NCBI GenBank assembly: GCA_015039365.1 | Contig: WION01000739.1 | Span: 1 to 22,042, forward strand | Reading direction: 5' to 3' | DNA from: Amanita rubescens | Lineage: Eukaryota > Basidiomycota > Agaricomycetes > Agaricales > Amanitaceae | Length of the DNA: 22,042 bases | Shown: one piece after another, positions 8,884 through 19,953 of the stretch | How positions within the stretch are numbered: the first letter of the stretch is position 1 | Layout: every line of letters begins with the position of its first letter | Made by a program: the position numbers and the translations under genes | Notes under the pieces: generated by a model | The model's input: the letters and a program-made list of their open reading frames with translations, nothing else | What the model was told of the DNA's origin: nothing | Database searches by the model: none

Positions 8884-11800
8884 ATGGATTCTGACGGCGA
8901 TACTGTACCCCAACATCAAGAATTACCACCTTCAGATGGCCTTGAGACCGGACCACCAACTCGTCGGCCAATGTTTCCTCGCTTGGAATCAATCTCAATG
9001 CAACTCGCCACGCCCATCTCAAGGAGCGAATCTCTTTCGCAAGCAATTTCAACGGAATCAGCCTCAGAACCAGCAGCAGCACAACTCTCCATTTTTCAAC
9101 CTTCTCAACACGATCAACGCAAGACGACCTCGCCAATCCGAAAACTCTAGCAAGCAGTTATACTTTATGTCCATATCTCTGATATTAACGCGGACCTCTA
9201 GCGAGTCAGAACCAACAGGTACATCCACCTGCAGGGTCACTCAGCCTTCTAGGCGCACGGATCGGGCGCATATATGAGCCCAAGAACACCCGTGCCGCGT
9301 TCGAAACATTTCCCACATGACGAGGATATATCTAGAGAAAGAGAACTGTCGGCAACGCCAACGATCGGTAGTACCGATGCAGATTTCGACGAATTGGCCG
9401 TCAAGATGTTGAAAGAGAAAAAGACGCTCAAGGCTGAGCTTTTGCAAGCTGTAAGTTTTTTTTTTTTTCATTTTTTGATCGGACGGCATAAATATATGCG
9501 TCATTTTTTTCAGCAAAACATCGCCCAGGAGCTAACCAGGAAAATATCAAATTTGCAAGATGAGAACGCAAATTTGTCAGCCAATAACGTCGAAAGTAGG
9601 CAGACAAGTCGTAGTCTTTGAAAGCGGAGATTACATCCGTTTGTGACCAACTATCTTCGGCGCGCTCAGGACCTCGCGTCGATGAAAGCGACTCTGGAAT
9701 CTAACCATAGAGATTTGGCGTCGACAAAGGGAGATTTGATCACGTTTAGAAACCAGAATTTGGCTTTGGCAGCGACGAATCAGGAACTGGAGCGATATCA
9801 GGGGAGCGTCAAGGCCAAATTAGAGGTGACCCAAAAGGCTTTGGTATCTTTGAGGAGCGAGTACGTTTCGAGATTATTCGCCTGGATAGTAACCGATCTA
9901 GCTTGGGATTCGTAGCTATGCCAGCGTTGTTTACGTCCTTTACTGACCTAAAGAGGTTACATGACTCGGCGACCGCGGTAATAACCGATCTGTCAGACGG
10001 TGTCGCGGAATGTAGGAGATCCGCAAACGACGCGCTGAGAAGTACCCTCTGTCATTTTTTACCATGTTCTGAACTTCATCTTACCTCACGCGCAACAGGA
10101 GTTGAAGCAACTTGCGAGGACCCAAACGCAATTACAGGAACTGCACAAGTGAGAGCAGTACTCGACGACCTTCGGGAAACGTTGTCTGAATGTACGCGCA
10201 TTTTGTTTTCATTTTGTTCCTCGTTGAATTAACGGCAATATAGCCTATCGAACGAACGATCTTCTTCGAGACAAGCTCCACCTCCATTTAGGCCAAATCG
10301 TCGAACTGACAGATCGAGTTAAAGAACTGGAGTCGGAGAAGCGGGATCTTTTGAACTCGATCGTCATTCGCCGGGAAGAACAAGCGTCCAATGAAAAACT
10401 TGGTAGGAATATCACCTTTAATGACTTTTTTATTATTATTTCACTGTTCTGCGCATCTTAGGCTCGAAAATAGAAGACATTGCGGATTGGTTGGTTAAGC
10501 GCGAAGGAGAGTTTGAAAGCGTAACTGCAGATGCAGTTACGTTCAAGGCAGAGTTACGTGCCGCTGAGTCGAGGTATTCTTTCCAAATGCTCCGATTGCA
10601 GAAAGCATCCATTTATTTTAATAGAATCGTTGATTTACGACAAAAAATGGCGAATGATGCCCCTAAGCTCCAGCTGTTAGCGACAGCTCAAGAAGAGAGT
10701 AGAGAGGCGAAGGCAGAGTGCGTACCGCGTATATCTCACATGCTTATTTCCTTGACGCGTGAACTTGACAGGAATGAAATGTTGAAGAAGCTGTTATCGG
10801 AAAAAGAAGACCGAAGAACCGCGCTGGAACGGAGTATCTCTATGTGCGTCTTTATTCCTCTGTTTAACGCACTCTATATCCGATATCAGCGCTACACATC
10901 AGCACAATGAATACAGGAAGCAGCTTGAAGGCGATCTTGACTTGGCAAGGTCCAACGAGGAAAAGAGAGAAAACGAAAACGCGTCATTGCTAGCGCGGTA
11001 TGTAGTCAATCATTTTACGCCGAATAAAACTGAAGGATATCAGAGTTTTGCAGTTGCAGGAAATGCTTTCTGAATCTCGAGATGCTTTAAGCCAAGCGGA
11101 GGCGAACACCGAAATAATCAAACTCCGTGCTGAAAACGAACGGGAGGAAGCGTTCAAAGTACTCCAGGCTTCGATAACGGAGTTAAAGTGCGGCATATCG
11201 GCCAAGAGTGCTGAGTATAACGTCGTCGAAACTAGCCTCAAGAAAGCAAGGCAGGAAATTGCGGAAAAGGAAACGCTGTTCGTTTTTTATTATTGACACC
11301 GTGCTCCAATACCAGTGACTACTGACTATAAACGCTTAGATTGAAACAGAAAAGTGTGCAATTCAATGTGCGTCATGTGCAGTATCTTTGTGGTGCTGGT
11401 TGATCACTTTGAAGGTCCTGGAAGAACGATTTGAGGCGCAGGGTGCTACGCTACGGCTCGCAAAAGAACAATGTGGTGATTTCCAGGTACAGTTGGCGTT
11501 GTTAGGACTTCTTTTCCTTCGCTGACCCGGGTTGATCAGGAACGACTGCAAACAGCTGAGCGTGACCAGAGCGTGAGAGTCGTAGGGCGCATGGTGTCCG
11601 GGGTTTTGACGTTTTTGGCCTTAGGATACCGCGAACAAACTCCGTTTGGAAATGGCCGCATTACAGCATCAAGTTGAAACACATCAAGATACAGCAAATG
11701 AGCTAAGAACGGTAAAGGGGTTGTTGGCTGAGAAGGATTTAACGTAGGTTTTGGTCCTTTGTTGTTAATTGCGAACTGATGATTCTGAAAGCCTTACTCG

Positions 11801-13877
11801 GACTGTCAAAGACCTGAAGGTAATATATGATGATTTACGGCAGCATGCCAGCAATTTACACAGCAATTTAGGACTTACAAGAACGTTGCGATGCCCTAAC
11901 TGAGGACCTAGGTGTAAGTGGACTTTGACCGCTTCTTCATACTCTGATCTGGCACAGGTACGGTCTGCGACCTCGGCGAAGGATCAAGCACTCCTCTCCG
12001 CAGAGCGAGAGAAGCGTGAAGATCTCAAGAAAGATGTCGCAATGTTAACAAGAAAGCTTGTAGAGAAGGAACGAATGCAAGGATCGAGCTTATTGATGCG
12101 AATTGATGCGACTAAATTCCCCTTGACAGGTTAGCGGAATCAGAAAATCGGACTGGTGTACGTTATAGACTCTGGTTCGCGCATGTGGTCGTGTGACGTT
12201 ATGGCATAGGTGTTTCAAGAACGGCTTGACGCCCAAAAGGTGGCTCTGCAGATGACGAGAGAACAACTGGAGGTATTACAGGTCCGTGTTAAGATCATTG
12301 ACTGGGCGAGCTTTATGTTATTATACTCGGAAGGAACGTATCATTCGAGTCGAGAGTGAACATGCAGTAAGTCGCTCCCACGAACTGACGAATTCCGCGT
12401 TTCGTATCCATGACCCGCCCTTCTCAAGGGACAACTTGAGTCTGTGAAAGAGAAGCTAAAAGCAGAGATAGCGATCGTGCAAGAACAGCGCGCAGGGCTT
12501 CAAGAGTGCCTGAATCAAGCGAGACAAGACGCGGTTGAACAACGAACGCTGCTGGATGAACGCTTGTCTAGGCAGGAATCTGCAAGTGAGAAACTTCTGG
12601 AGGCCCAGCAAAGACGTGCAGAAGTCGCCGAGAATGCTGCTGCGCAGGCTAAGCTTCAAGCAGAGGCGGCCAAGGAAGAGCTTGAAGACTGTCTTCGTAG
12701 GGAAAAAGAAAGCCAAACCAAGGTTGAATCGGTAGAGCAGGACCTCCGAAATACTCAATTCAAAATGCAAAACGCGATTGAAAAGGCCGAGTCTGCTAGG
12801 GAGCAATCTGAGCTGGGAGAAAAAGAAAGACTCGCGTTGCTAGATAAGATAAGCACGATGGAGACGCAAATAGTGAATCTCAAAGAGGCCAATCATTTCC
12901 TGACGACAAGGAGCAAAACACTCAGGGAGCGCTATAACAACGGCGACTTGGTCTGTGCCTGATTTTCTTTTTTTGATATTGGTCGAAAGTCTCAAACAGG
13001 GCCAGTCTGACCAAGAAAAGAGTTTCGTCCATCTTATCTCCTCGATAACACAATCCGCTCACGAAAATGCCCACCTCGAGCAAACGAATGAGCTTAAGCG
13101 GGTACGCTGGGTTTAATCCTGCTTTGCTACTGATTACCAACCTCTTCGCTTTAGCGAGAAGCGATGATCAATACGCTCCAAGAAAGAATAAAGACCCTAG
13201 AATCGACTGTCGCTCGCTTGTTACGAGAACGGGGCGAGATCCGACCGGAAATGAAATCCCTAGTCAACCTCAATTTGTGGATGTCATCCAGTCCTCAAGA
13301 GGGTCTCAACCCGGTAACTTCGACGCTAATGTCTGATTTCGATCGTTTATAGGTTGGTATGCAGATTCCTACAGTCGACCCAATGCAAATCACATGCACT
13401 TCGGCACCGATGACGCCGCATGATGAAACTTCTCTCGCTGGAAGAACGATTGCTGAGACGAAGATGATTAATCTCATTTATAGCAAGCCTGATAGCGACA
13501 ATGTAAAACAATCACCAACGTTCTCTGAATTATCCCGGCTAGACTCTGGTGATGACGACATTCCGCTCGCACAGTTGTCTCGTCTGTCGCCCAGCCCTCC
13601 TCCCCCTGTAGTCCAAGGAACAAACAAGCGCGGAAGAGCGGCCTCTCCTGCTCCCACCAATGTGGGCAGACCGATCAGACGTTTGGTAAGTTTAGTCACG
13701 TTTGCAGTCGTGGCGCTTGAACCGTGAATAAGCGGGGTTCCGACATTGCGGACGTCACCCGTCAAGCGGCCAAGTCACCTAAACCGTCCAGAAAGGTGGG
13801 ATATCGTAATCTATGCCCCGTCTTGACTGACGTGATTGCAGCCCGCTACCAATGCTAGACAGAAGAAGCAAAGATGA
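8884..13877 (+). CDS. Large coiled-coil protein, about 28 exons, function unknown
   Basis: Exon 1 from ATG 8884 (Ser/Pro-rich) is likely, but its junction to exon 2 is unresolved. Phase-consistent exons follow: 9253-9450, 9514-9588, 9670-9860, 9956-10041, 10099-10191, 10244-10402, 10462-10573, 10625-10717, 10772-10843, 10917-10997, 11044-11277, 11340-11367, 11415-11486, 11540-11572, 11625-11743, 11792-11819, 11872-11913, 11958-12076, 12130-12157, 12210-12281, 12334-12366, 12429-12950, 13000-13101, 13155-13313, 13365-13685, 13733-13795, 13842-13877. These sum to 3171 nt, an exact 1057 codons. Most of the product is Glu/Lys/Leu/Ala/Gln-rich heptad coiled coil, longest in the 522-nt exon. The tail is non-coiled, with acidic (SGDDD), poly-Pro and basic KRGR, RPIRR and RQKKQR stretches suggesting nuclear localisation. 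It resembles structural coiled coils of chromosomes or spindle poles in architecture only; I recognise no family. The tail is read from the acceptor ending at 13364; an acceptor ending at 13352 would add four residues. Confidence 0.85.
10520..10541. repeat. Perfect inverted repeat inside a coding exon
   Basis: Arms CGTAACTGCA and TGCAGTTACG, 10 bp each, are separated by 2 bp. It lies in exon 8 of the coiled-coil gene and encodes part of ESVTADAVTF. It may be chance codon use, but it could form a hairpin in the transcript. Confidence 0.7.
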
Positions 13878-15492
13878 AGAAGTGGTGTCTTCTTTTAGTA
13901 GAATGTCGTTCTTCAACCAGTTCAGCCGTTCAGCGCCTAGCGATGTTTGTTCTGTGGATATGAATGGAAATTCATTATAAACGATATGTGCGTGATCGCT
14001 AGCGGTCTGAATTCAGCAGTGACTCCACGATGTTGTTTGAATTGGGTCTGCATATGGTCGAGTGACCAACATTAAATGAGCGTGCATTGCCTTGGTTCGA
14101 GAGTTGTTCCGGGTCTCGATTCGTGTTTGTCCAATGTGGCGTTGTACTGGAAGCATGTTTAAATTGTAGCAATTGAGTTCACAAACGAAATGAATATCAA
14201 CTCTATTTGTGGTAATGGAAGCGAAGACAGAACATGCTGTAAGAGCGCACCGCACGTGGTTAGCAACTAAAAGAAGCTAGAAGTGAATGAAATCTAAGCG
14301 GCGGTTGTTTCAAAGGTTTCCCAATCGTAACATTACGATTGGCCGCCGTATATTCGTTTACTTGTCATCGCTTGTAGAATGGCCACATACCGTCACCGTT
14401 CAGGACGATAACGCTAAAATAACATGATAAAATAAGCGGCGGATAGAGGAAATGATAGGTTAGAATATCGTACCTTCAAGCCTGAAGATGGTAGATGCTG
14501 GCTTTGACAGGCATAATTGATCTTGTAGGGACCAGTATCCCTATAAAGGGTAGGTTGATAGCACGAGGGAGGGTCATGTCGATGGAGTAAGCGAGAGTCC
14601 GCGGATTCCGCTGAGCTGTCTCGCTTGGCGAGTAGACTAGGATAAATAGGGTTCCTTTGCGTGTTAAGAGTATTTAAGGAACCGCTTGTGACGCCGATCA
14701 TGAGCGGTTGCGTCGAATGTTGTACATTGTTTGCTAGATTGTTCTGTGCTCTGCGCTTTAGCGTCTAACCGTGTATGCCCGCCCGCCCCTGCTTCAGTGG
14801 AGGTACGGTTAGCGCTAGGAACTGGTTGCCGTATAAAGGAGGATACCAGTATCAGATAACGGAGATGGTCCCTTGGGCGGGTGCAAGAGGAGTGCCTTGG
14901 ATTTTGTGGCGTTAAATCTGGAATATAGCGCCTATTCAGAACATCGCCTGGGTAGATTTCAAAAGGATGAAACGGGCTCAAGGCGAGAGAAGAATGCGCT
15001 GGGTGTAGATTTACATCGTGGGAAGGAAAGCGGTGAAATGATCCAATTCAAGCAAGGTTCAGGGTTAATTATTTCCTTGACAAGTGCTAGTTTTGCGGGC
15101 ATTGTGACGTTATTCGCTTATACCCTGGGTTTGAGCTAATGCTGAAACGAAATGACTTAACGGGCCTGGCGAACCGGTGAGCGGTTCTATTCGCTCCATT
15201 AGCTGATTGCTTGGCTGGATATGCATCGAGGAAGAGTAACACTTTAACTTGGGGTCACACGCAGACCATTGCATAACACAGTGCAGGATCGCAACGTCCA
15301 GGAAATGATAGCGTTTAAAATGGCTAATTGGGCTGTCGTGGAAACACATATGGCCGAACTGGTTCTAGAAGCGTGACGGGCCGGCTATGAATGATGGTTG
15401 GTATGAAATGAATTTGGGTCGAAGAGGGTACGCGGTACCTGGCTCAGTGGCTGCGTGGTGACATCTTGAGAAGATTGGGCATCCCCATATGA
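13878..15492. other. Intergenic region upstream of the Zn2Cys6 gene
   Basis: About 1.6 kb without a convincing gene. Minus-strand open frames around 14414-14981 have no recognisable domain and no good splice partners. The region holds a perfect palindrome at 14321-14342 and two copies of TAAGCGGCGG (14295-14304 and 14433-14442), which flank it. The first few hundred bases should include the 3' untranslated region of the coiled-coil gene. Confidence 0.5.
14321..14342. repeat. Perfect 22-bp palindrome with CCAAT arms
   Basis: Arms CCAATCGTAA and TTACGATTGG, 10 bp each, are separated by CA. The outer flanks partly continue the symmetry: GCGGCGG on the left (14298-14304) and CCGCCG directly after the right arm. 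It lies about 1.3 kb before the Zn2Cys6 start codon. It could be a dimer binding site or a hairpin; function is inferred. Confidence 0.75.
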
Positions 15493-15531
15493 CCAATATA
15501 TGGCAGGATCTCCATCCGTTTCTCTTATATA
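15493..15531 (+). promoter_or_regulatory. CCAAT and TATA-like promoter elements of the Zn2Cys6 gene
   Basis: CCAAT at 15493-15497 is followed by TTATATA at 15525-15531, about 90 nt before the ATG at 15619. A pyrimidine-rich tract of CT runs lies between about 15532 and 15610, a common feature of fungal promoters and leaders. Assigned from sequence and spacing. Confidence 0.5.
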
Positions 15532-15618
15532 CACGACTCCTCCCCTACTTACCCTCCTTCGGATGCAAAGCGCTCTCTCACCTGCCATTCTCCTCCCAGT
15601 TCTTCCTCAGCCCTAAAC

Positions 15619-18600
15619 ATGCCCGTCGACACAACTAGAACGATTCCCACTCGCAGGACACAGCGGAAAATGACAGAAGAGGAGATGAAGGAAATTGAGA
15701 TGAAACGCATTCGGGGTAAGCTTGTCGAACGATCAGCCATGTACTAGTGACGGACTGATCCACGTTGTCTGCTGTATAGGCGAGCTTTCTTGTGCCGAGT
15801 GTAGACGACTTAAGCTACGGTGTGACAAGAAAGTACCATGTGGGTCATGTTGCAGACGAGGATGTGAGAGTATCTGTCCTTGCGGTGCGTGCGCCCATGA
15901 TTGTTTTTTTGTTGGATTTGGTGTTAATATTATGATTGGGCCTAACAGGTATTCTGTCCGCTGGACAAGGGACACGGTGTGTACCCTCGCCTTCTCGTAG
16001 GGTCCTCTGACGTGTTTTTCAAGGTTTATACTTGCCGACACTGAGCAACTCCATTCCAAGATTGCCGAAATGAGTCACCGGATCCGTCAGCTCGAGGATG
16101 CTCTCGCCATTTTCCAATCCACCGCATCAGACGACCGACATCCTTTGCTTTCTGATGAATTGCTCAAAATTAAGTTTGGCTCAGAGTCTTTACCGCGGTC
16201 GAGGAAGGCGCAAGAAGAAGAGGAACAGAAGACGTTGCAAACAATAGACGCAATTGGGACCCTGACGCTTAATGAGTCTGGAACGGGTACATACTTTGGG
16301 CGATCAGCAGGGTCGATGGTATGTCCCCTTATTCCTGCTTGTCGATCTATGTTGAATTGTGGCATTGTCAGACATTGATGGTACGTCATTTAATGTCGTT
16401 ATGTGGTATCGACGATTATATTTTCGTTAGGTCGGTGAAGAATCTGGTTCATCTAGCGAAGACGAAGACAACGCTCGTGAATCTCTACCAACAGAACTGG
16501 AAAGCCTCTCAAATCTGTTCCCTTTCACTCGGAAACACCAATCCAAATGCCACTCGCTCGAATTGCTCGAGCACCATCTTCCATCAAACGACCGCGCATG
16601 GAATCTTGCTCAATCTTATTTCGACCATGGCGCCTTCTTCTTCAGACCTATAAAACGAGAAGAGTTTGTCAATAGCGTACTTCCGAGCGTGTATAACGTT
16701 GCGAGCCAACGTGTTCGGACGAGGATCAACTTCAACGCTGCCACTGAATCATCGCCGCACTCAGAAAATGTCGAGAACGGGGTCAACATGGAACCAGATC
16801 ATGGCAACTGCCATGCGCTCGCCATGTGTTACTTCATGTTCGCGCTGGGTGCATTGTTTGATGTCAATCTACCTCCTTATAATGCGGAGGCTGAGCGGTA
16901 TTATGATCTGGGTAGGGCGGCGCTTTCGGCCAAGGCAGTGTACGATTCACCGTCGATTGAAACGGTGCAGTCAATAGGACTAATGGCCACATATCATACC
17001 TTAGCGGGCAAGAAGTACTCAAGGGACAGTGCAGTAAGCCATTTTCCAGTTCCAGAAGGGATGCCGTTAACGCTCTTCAAAGTGGTGTCTCATGAGCCTC
17101 GCAGCGAAATTGGCACAAAGTGTACGTTAAGCCTTCTCCCGCAATAATTATTGTTTATTGATTTTTACTTTTCCAGATTGGTTTACGTGAGTCTATTCCG
17201 AATCAGGCTTAAACGCATAATCACCGACACGAGCATATACAGATCGTGACAGCGCGAGATGGAACCTGGGGTCGCTCATGGTGGAAAAGCGGAGAAACGT
17301 ATTTTGGGAGGTCACGGCTGCCGACGTTTCTCATGTACGATACTGTTTTTGAGGGTCCTCGTGATTCATCTAACGATTTCGCAGAGTCTCGCCCTAGGCC
17401 GTCCACCATCAATACATTTCTCTTACGTGGATTGCGAATACCCTAATGATGACGAAGCGACTCTAAACAATGACGGGAATATCGAATATGGATGTAAGTT
17501 CCGCTTTTCCTTCAAGGGCTCAAAACTTAAACTCTCGACCAGTCTGGCGGATGAAGCACGTCTTTGCCCGTGAAGTGTTCATGCCGATTATAGAGACAAC
17601 GTTGACTGCCAAACCCAACAGCTATGCTGCAGTTTTAAATTTGGACCGTAAGGTTCGAGAGGCTCTCATTCCGTCAAGTTTGACAAACCCCCGTGATGCC
17701 AATCGGTCGAGCTCTGCAAGCCTAAAAGCGGCGTATGCTACGCAACACCGGACAGTTCGTAAGTGTCACGTAGTCCACATCAAGCAAGGGACTGATTTCG
17801 GGGTAGCACTACTATATCTTCATCGAAGCTTTTTCGCTCAAGCTATGCTCGATCACCCTGCAAATCCCCTGCTTAGTCCATTTTCCCCGTCTTTCTTAAC
17901 AGCTTATAGATCTTCCTCGCTCGTCATAAAGTATACCAAGGAAAACTTTGAGCGCTGTGCGGAAATTGGGATGAGGATATGGTTCTTATTATATCATACG
18001 TTCTCCGCTGCGGTAAGTTTGATCATATCACGTTGATCGGCCATCTAATACTCTGACAGATTATCGTTGGTACTATTGTGACGCGATCACCGAGTTCCAC
18101 ATTTGCCCCCAGGGCCTTTTACGAACTTCAGATGGCTATAGAATTGTTTGAACAGACAGCGAAACAATCTTCCCGCGCACGTACTGCCCTGGTATGGTTT
18201 GTTTCATACATAAACTACCTTCCTTAACGACCTTTCCCACAGAATGTCTTATTAAAGCTAAAAGAGAAGGCAACGCGAGCTTCAAGTCAATACAATGGGG
18301 TGCCACAGCCCATGGGGACTTACTCGTTCAATCGACCAGGCGACGAGTTGGATGATGAACTGGCTATTTTTGGTGGCCAGAAACGCGTGGTATCCCGGAA
18401 GAGCAAATCGCACAAGTCATCGTCTTCTGTCAGCAGTGGTGATTCTCCCTCTTCACGCGACTCGGGTTCAACGGGTTCACCCTCGCCTACGACACGTTCT
18501 CCTCTGGATACCAAACCAGGATCGCCTTACCAGGAAGTTCATCCCATGTTACTGCAGTATTTGCAAGGGGCAACTTTCCATTCTCCCCCTCGCCAAGCTG

Positions 18601-19283
18601 CAACGATTCAGTGCAACAATGGGACCCAGATGCAAGTGAATGTACCACAATCGGTGCCGAAAACTGCGGAAGGCACGGCATTATACGGAACACCGAGTGA
18701 TAGAAAGACCGGGGTTGGAACATCACTGAATTATGCGTCATCCGCCTCGTCAACTCCGTCCACAGGTAGCCTCTTGACTCCCGGTGGCAGTAGAAGCAAT
18801 TCATTTTCAAGCGATAGCCCGATGGGCGATGGAAGCGATACAACCGCTTGGCATGGCAAAGTAGAGCCAGTTCCCCTCCCACTTTCGGATACGCATTATT
18901 TCGATTGGCTATCTTCTACGGGGTCTTCGCCGTTCCAGAGCCCCGACCAGATGCAACGTATGGAAACATCGTTTCCAGACTCTGTCCATGCCTCTCCCCA
19001 TGCAGGTGCCTTTGCTACGCCTGCAGGGATGGGTCAGCAGACGCGGTTGGGAGTTCATCTTCCTTCCTCTGTTCAAATACCTGCTAGCGCTAACACGTTC
19101 GATATATTTGGAACGGCCCATGATACAGGTTATATAAACGGATACGGGTTCAGTTCTGGAAGCCCTTCTGCGATGGTTGAGCTTGGGGTGTCGTCAGAAG
19201 GTGGCATGGACGCACGGTGGATGACGTTCGTCCACGACTGTGGTATCATGGAAAGCAGTAACGCCATGCAGCAGAGCTGCTGA
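15619..19283 (+). CDS. Zn2Cys6 fungal-specific transcription factor
   Basis: Fourteen exons: 15619-15715, 15780-15884, 15949-15976, 16024-16318, 16372-16380, 16431-17033, 17083-17121, 17177-17186, 17243-17334, 17385-17493, 17543-17758, 17807-18012, 18060-18191 and 18243-19283. They total 2982 nt, or 993 residues, with all phases matched. The zinc cluster spans Cys37 to Cys65: C-x2-C-x6-C-x5-C-x2-C-x8-C, as in basidiomycete regulators, with an extra Cys directly after the fifth. A short coiled coil (about 84-108) for dimerisation follows. The fungal-specific transcription factor domain runs from roughly 300 to 650, including ETVQSIGLMATYHTLAGKKY, EKRRNVFWEV and SLALGRPPSIH. The tail from about 648 is Ser/Thr/Pro-rich, a plausible activation region. 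Such proteins act in the nucleus and bind CGG-containing sites. Target genes cannot be told from the sequence. Exons 5 (9 nt) and 8 (10 nt) are unusually small. Confidence 0.93.
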
Positions 19284-19953
19284 GGCGGACATTAATAGAT
19301 CGTGTATATGTATATGCATTTCTTCACTACTAATTTCCTCCTTTCTCGCAGGGTATATTTAACGTAAACGGAGAGTACAATATTTAACGTCTGTACTTAC
19401 TGTATGAAATAATCTTTTGAAATCCGCTTAGAGCAGGATATACCTTTTTGGTGTCCACGCGGACCCTTTACCTTTGTCGAGGAGTACCATCACATTCAGC
19501 CATTGAATTGCGATTTGGGAGCAACATGTGCTAGTCTAGGGTGGCACAAGTGTGGCTCGGTACCTGCAGCTGTCATAAGGTGTGAAAGCATGCCAAGGAC
19601 GCCATGTGCCTAGGTTGTCATGATCGCCGCAGCCCAGACCCAAAAAAAAAAGTCATTCCTTCCTTGGCCCCTACGTCATGGTCACATTTGCCATTCTTGC
19701 GTGGATTGGCAAGATAAATAATATCTTCTTTTACCCATCTCCTTGTCATGATAAGCACAGCGGGGTAAATGCTTACATGACGACTGACTCCACTATTATA
19801 AGTACCGAAGTAATCGCACTCAACTGACTCCACTGTTATAAGTACCGAAGTAATCGCACTCAACTAGCACTCACTGTTATTCTTTCCAAGCGGTGGATCG
19901 TTAGTCGACGGATAAAATAAGTCCTTGAAACGGGCTGTAAATTCGCTCGACAA
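19284..19953. other. Intergenic region between the Zn2Cys6 and DUF6533-like genes
   Basis: About 670 bp. Holds the presumed 3' untranslated region of the transcription factor, a poly-A tract near 19640-19650 and the 40-bp tandem duplication at 19785-19864. No gene seen. Confidence 0.5.
19785..19864 (+). repeat. Two tandem copies of a 40-bp unit
   Basis: Copy 1 is 19785-19824 and copy 2 is 19825-19864. They differ at one position (A versus G at unit position 11). Each begins TGACTCCACT and ends CGCACTCAAC. A fragment resembling the start (CACTGTTAT) follows at about 19871. The near-identity points to a recent duplication, about 90-170 bp before the next gene's start, so it could alter that promoter. 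Confidence 0.9.

Noticed and set aside
10099..10149. Alternative frame reading ELKQLARTQTQLQELHK, coiled-coil-like
   Set aside because: The preceding phase-1 donor at 10041 and following exon phases support the other frame; this frame hits a TGA at once.
12456..12806. Minus-strand open frame opposite the coiled-coil gene
   Set aside because: Antisense shadow of the 522-nt coiled-coil exon; Leu/Phe-rich as expected from Glu/Lys codons read backwards.
14414..14981. Two minus-strand open frames in the intergenic region
   Set aside because: No domain, different frames, and no phase-compatible introns.
18487..18882. Minus-strand open frame opposite the last transcription factor exon
   Set aside because: Antisense of a well-supported coding exon.
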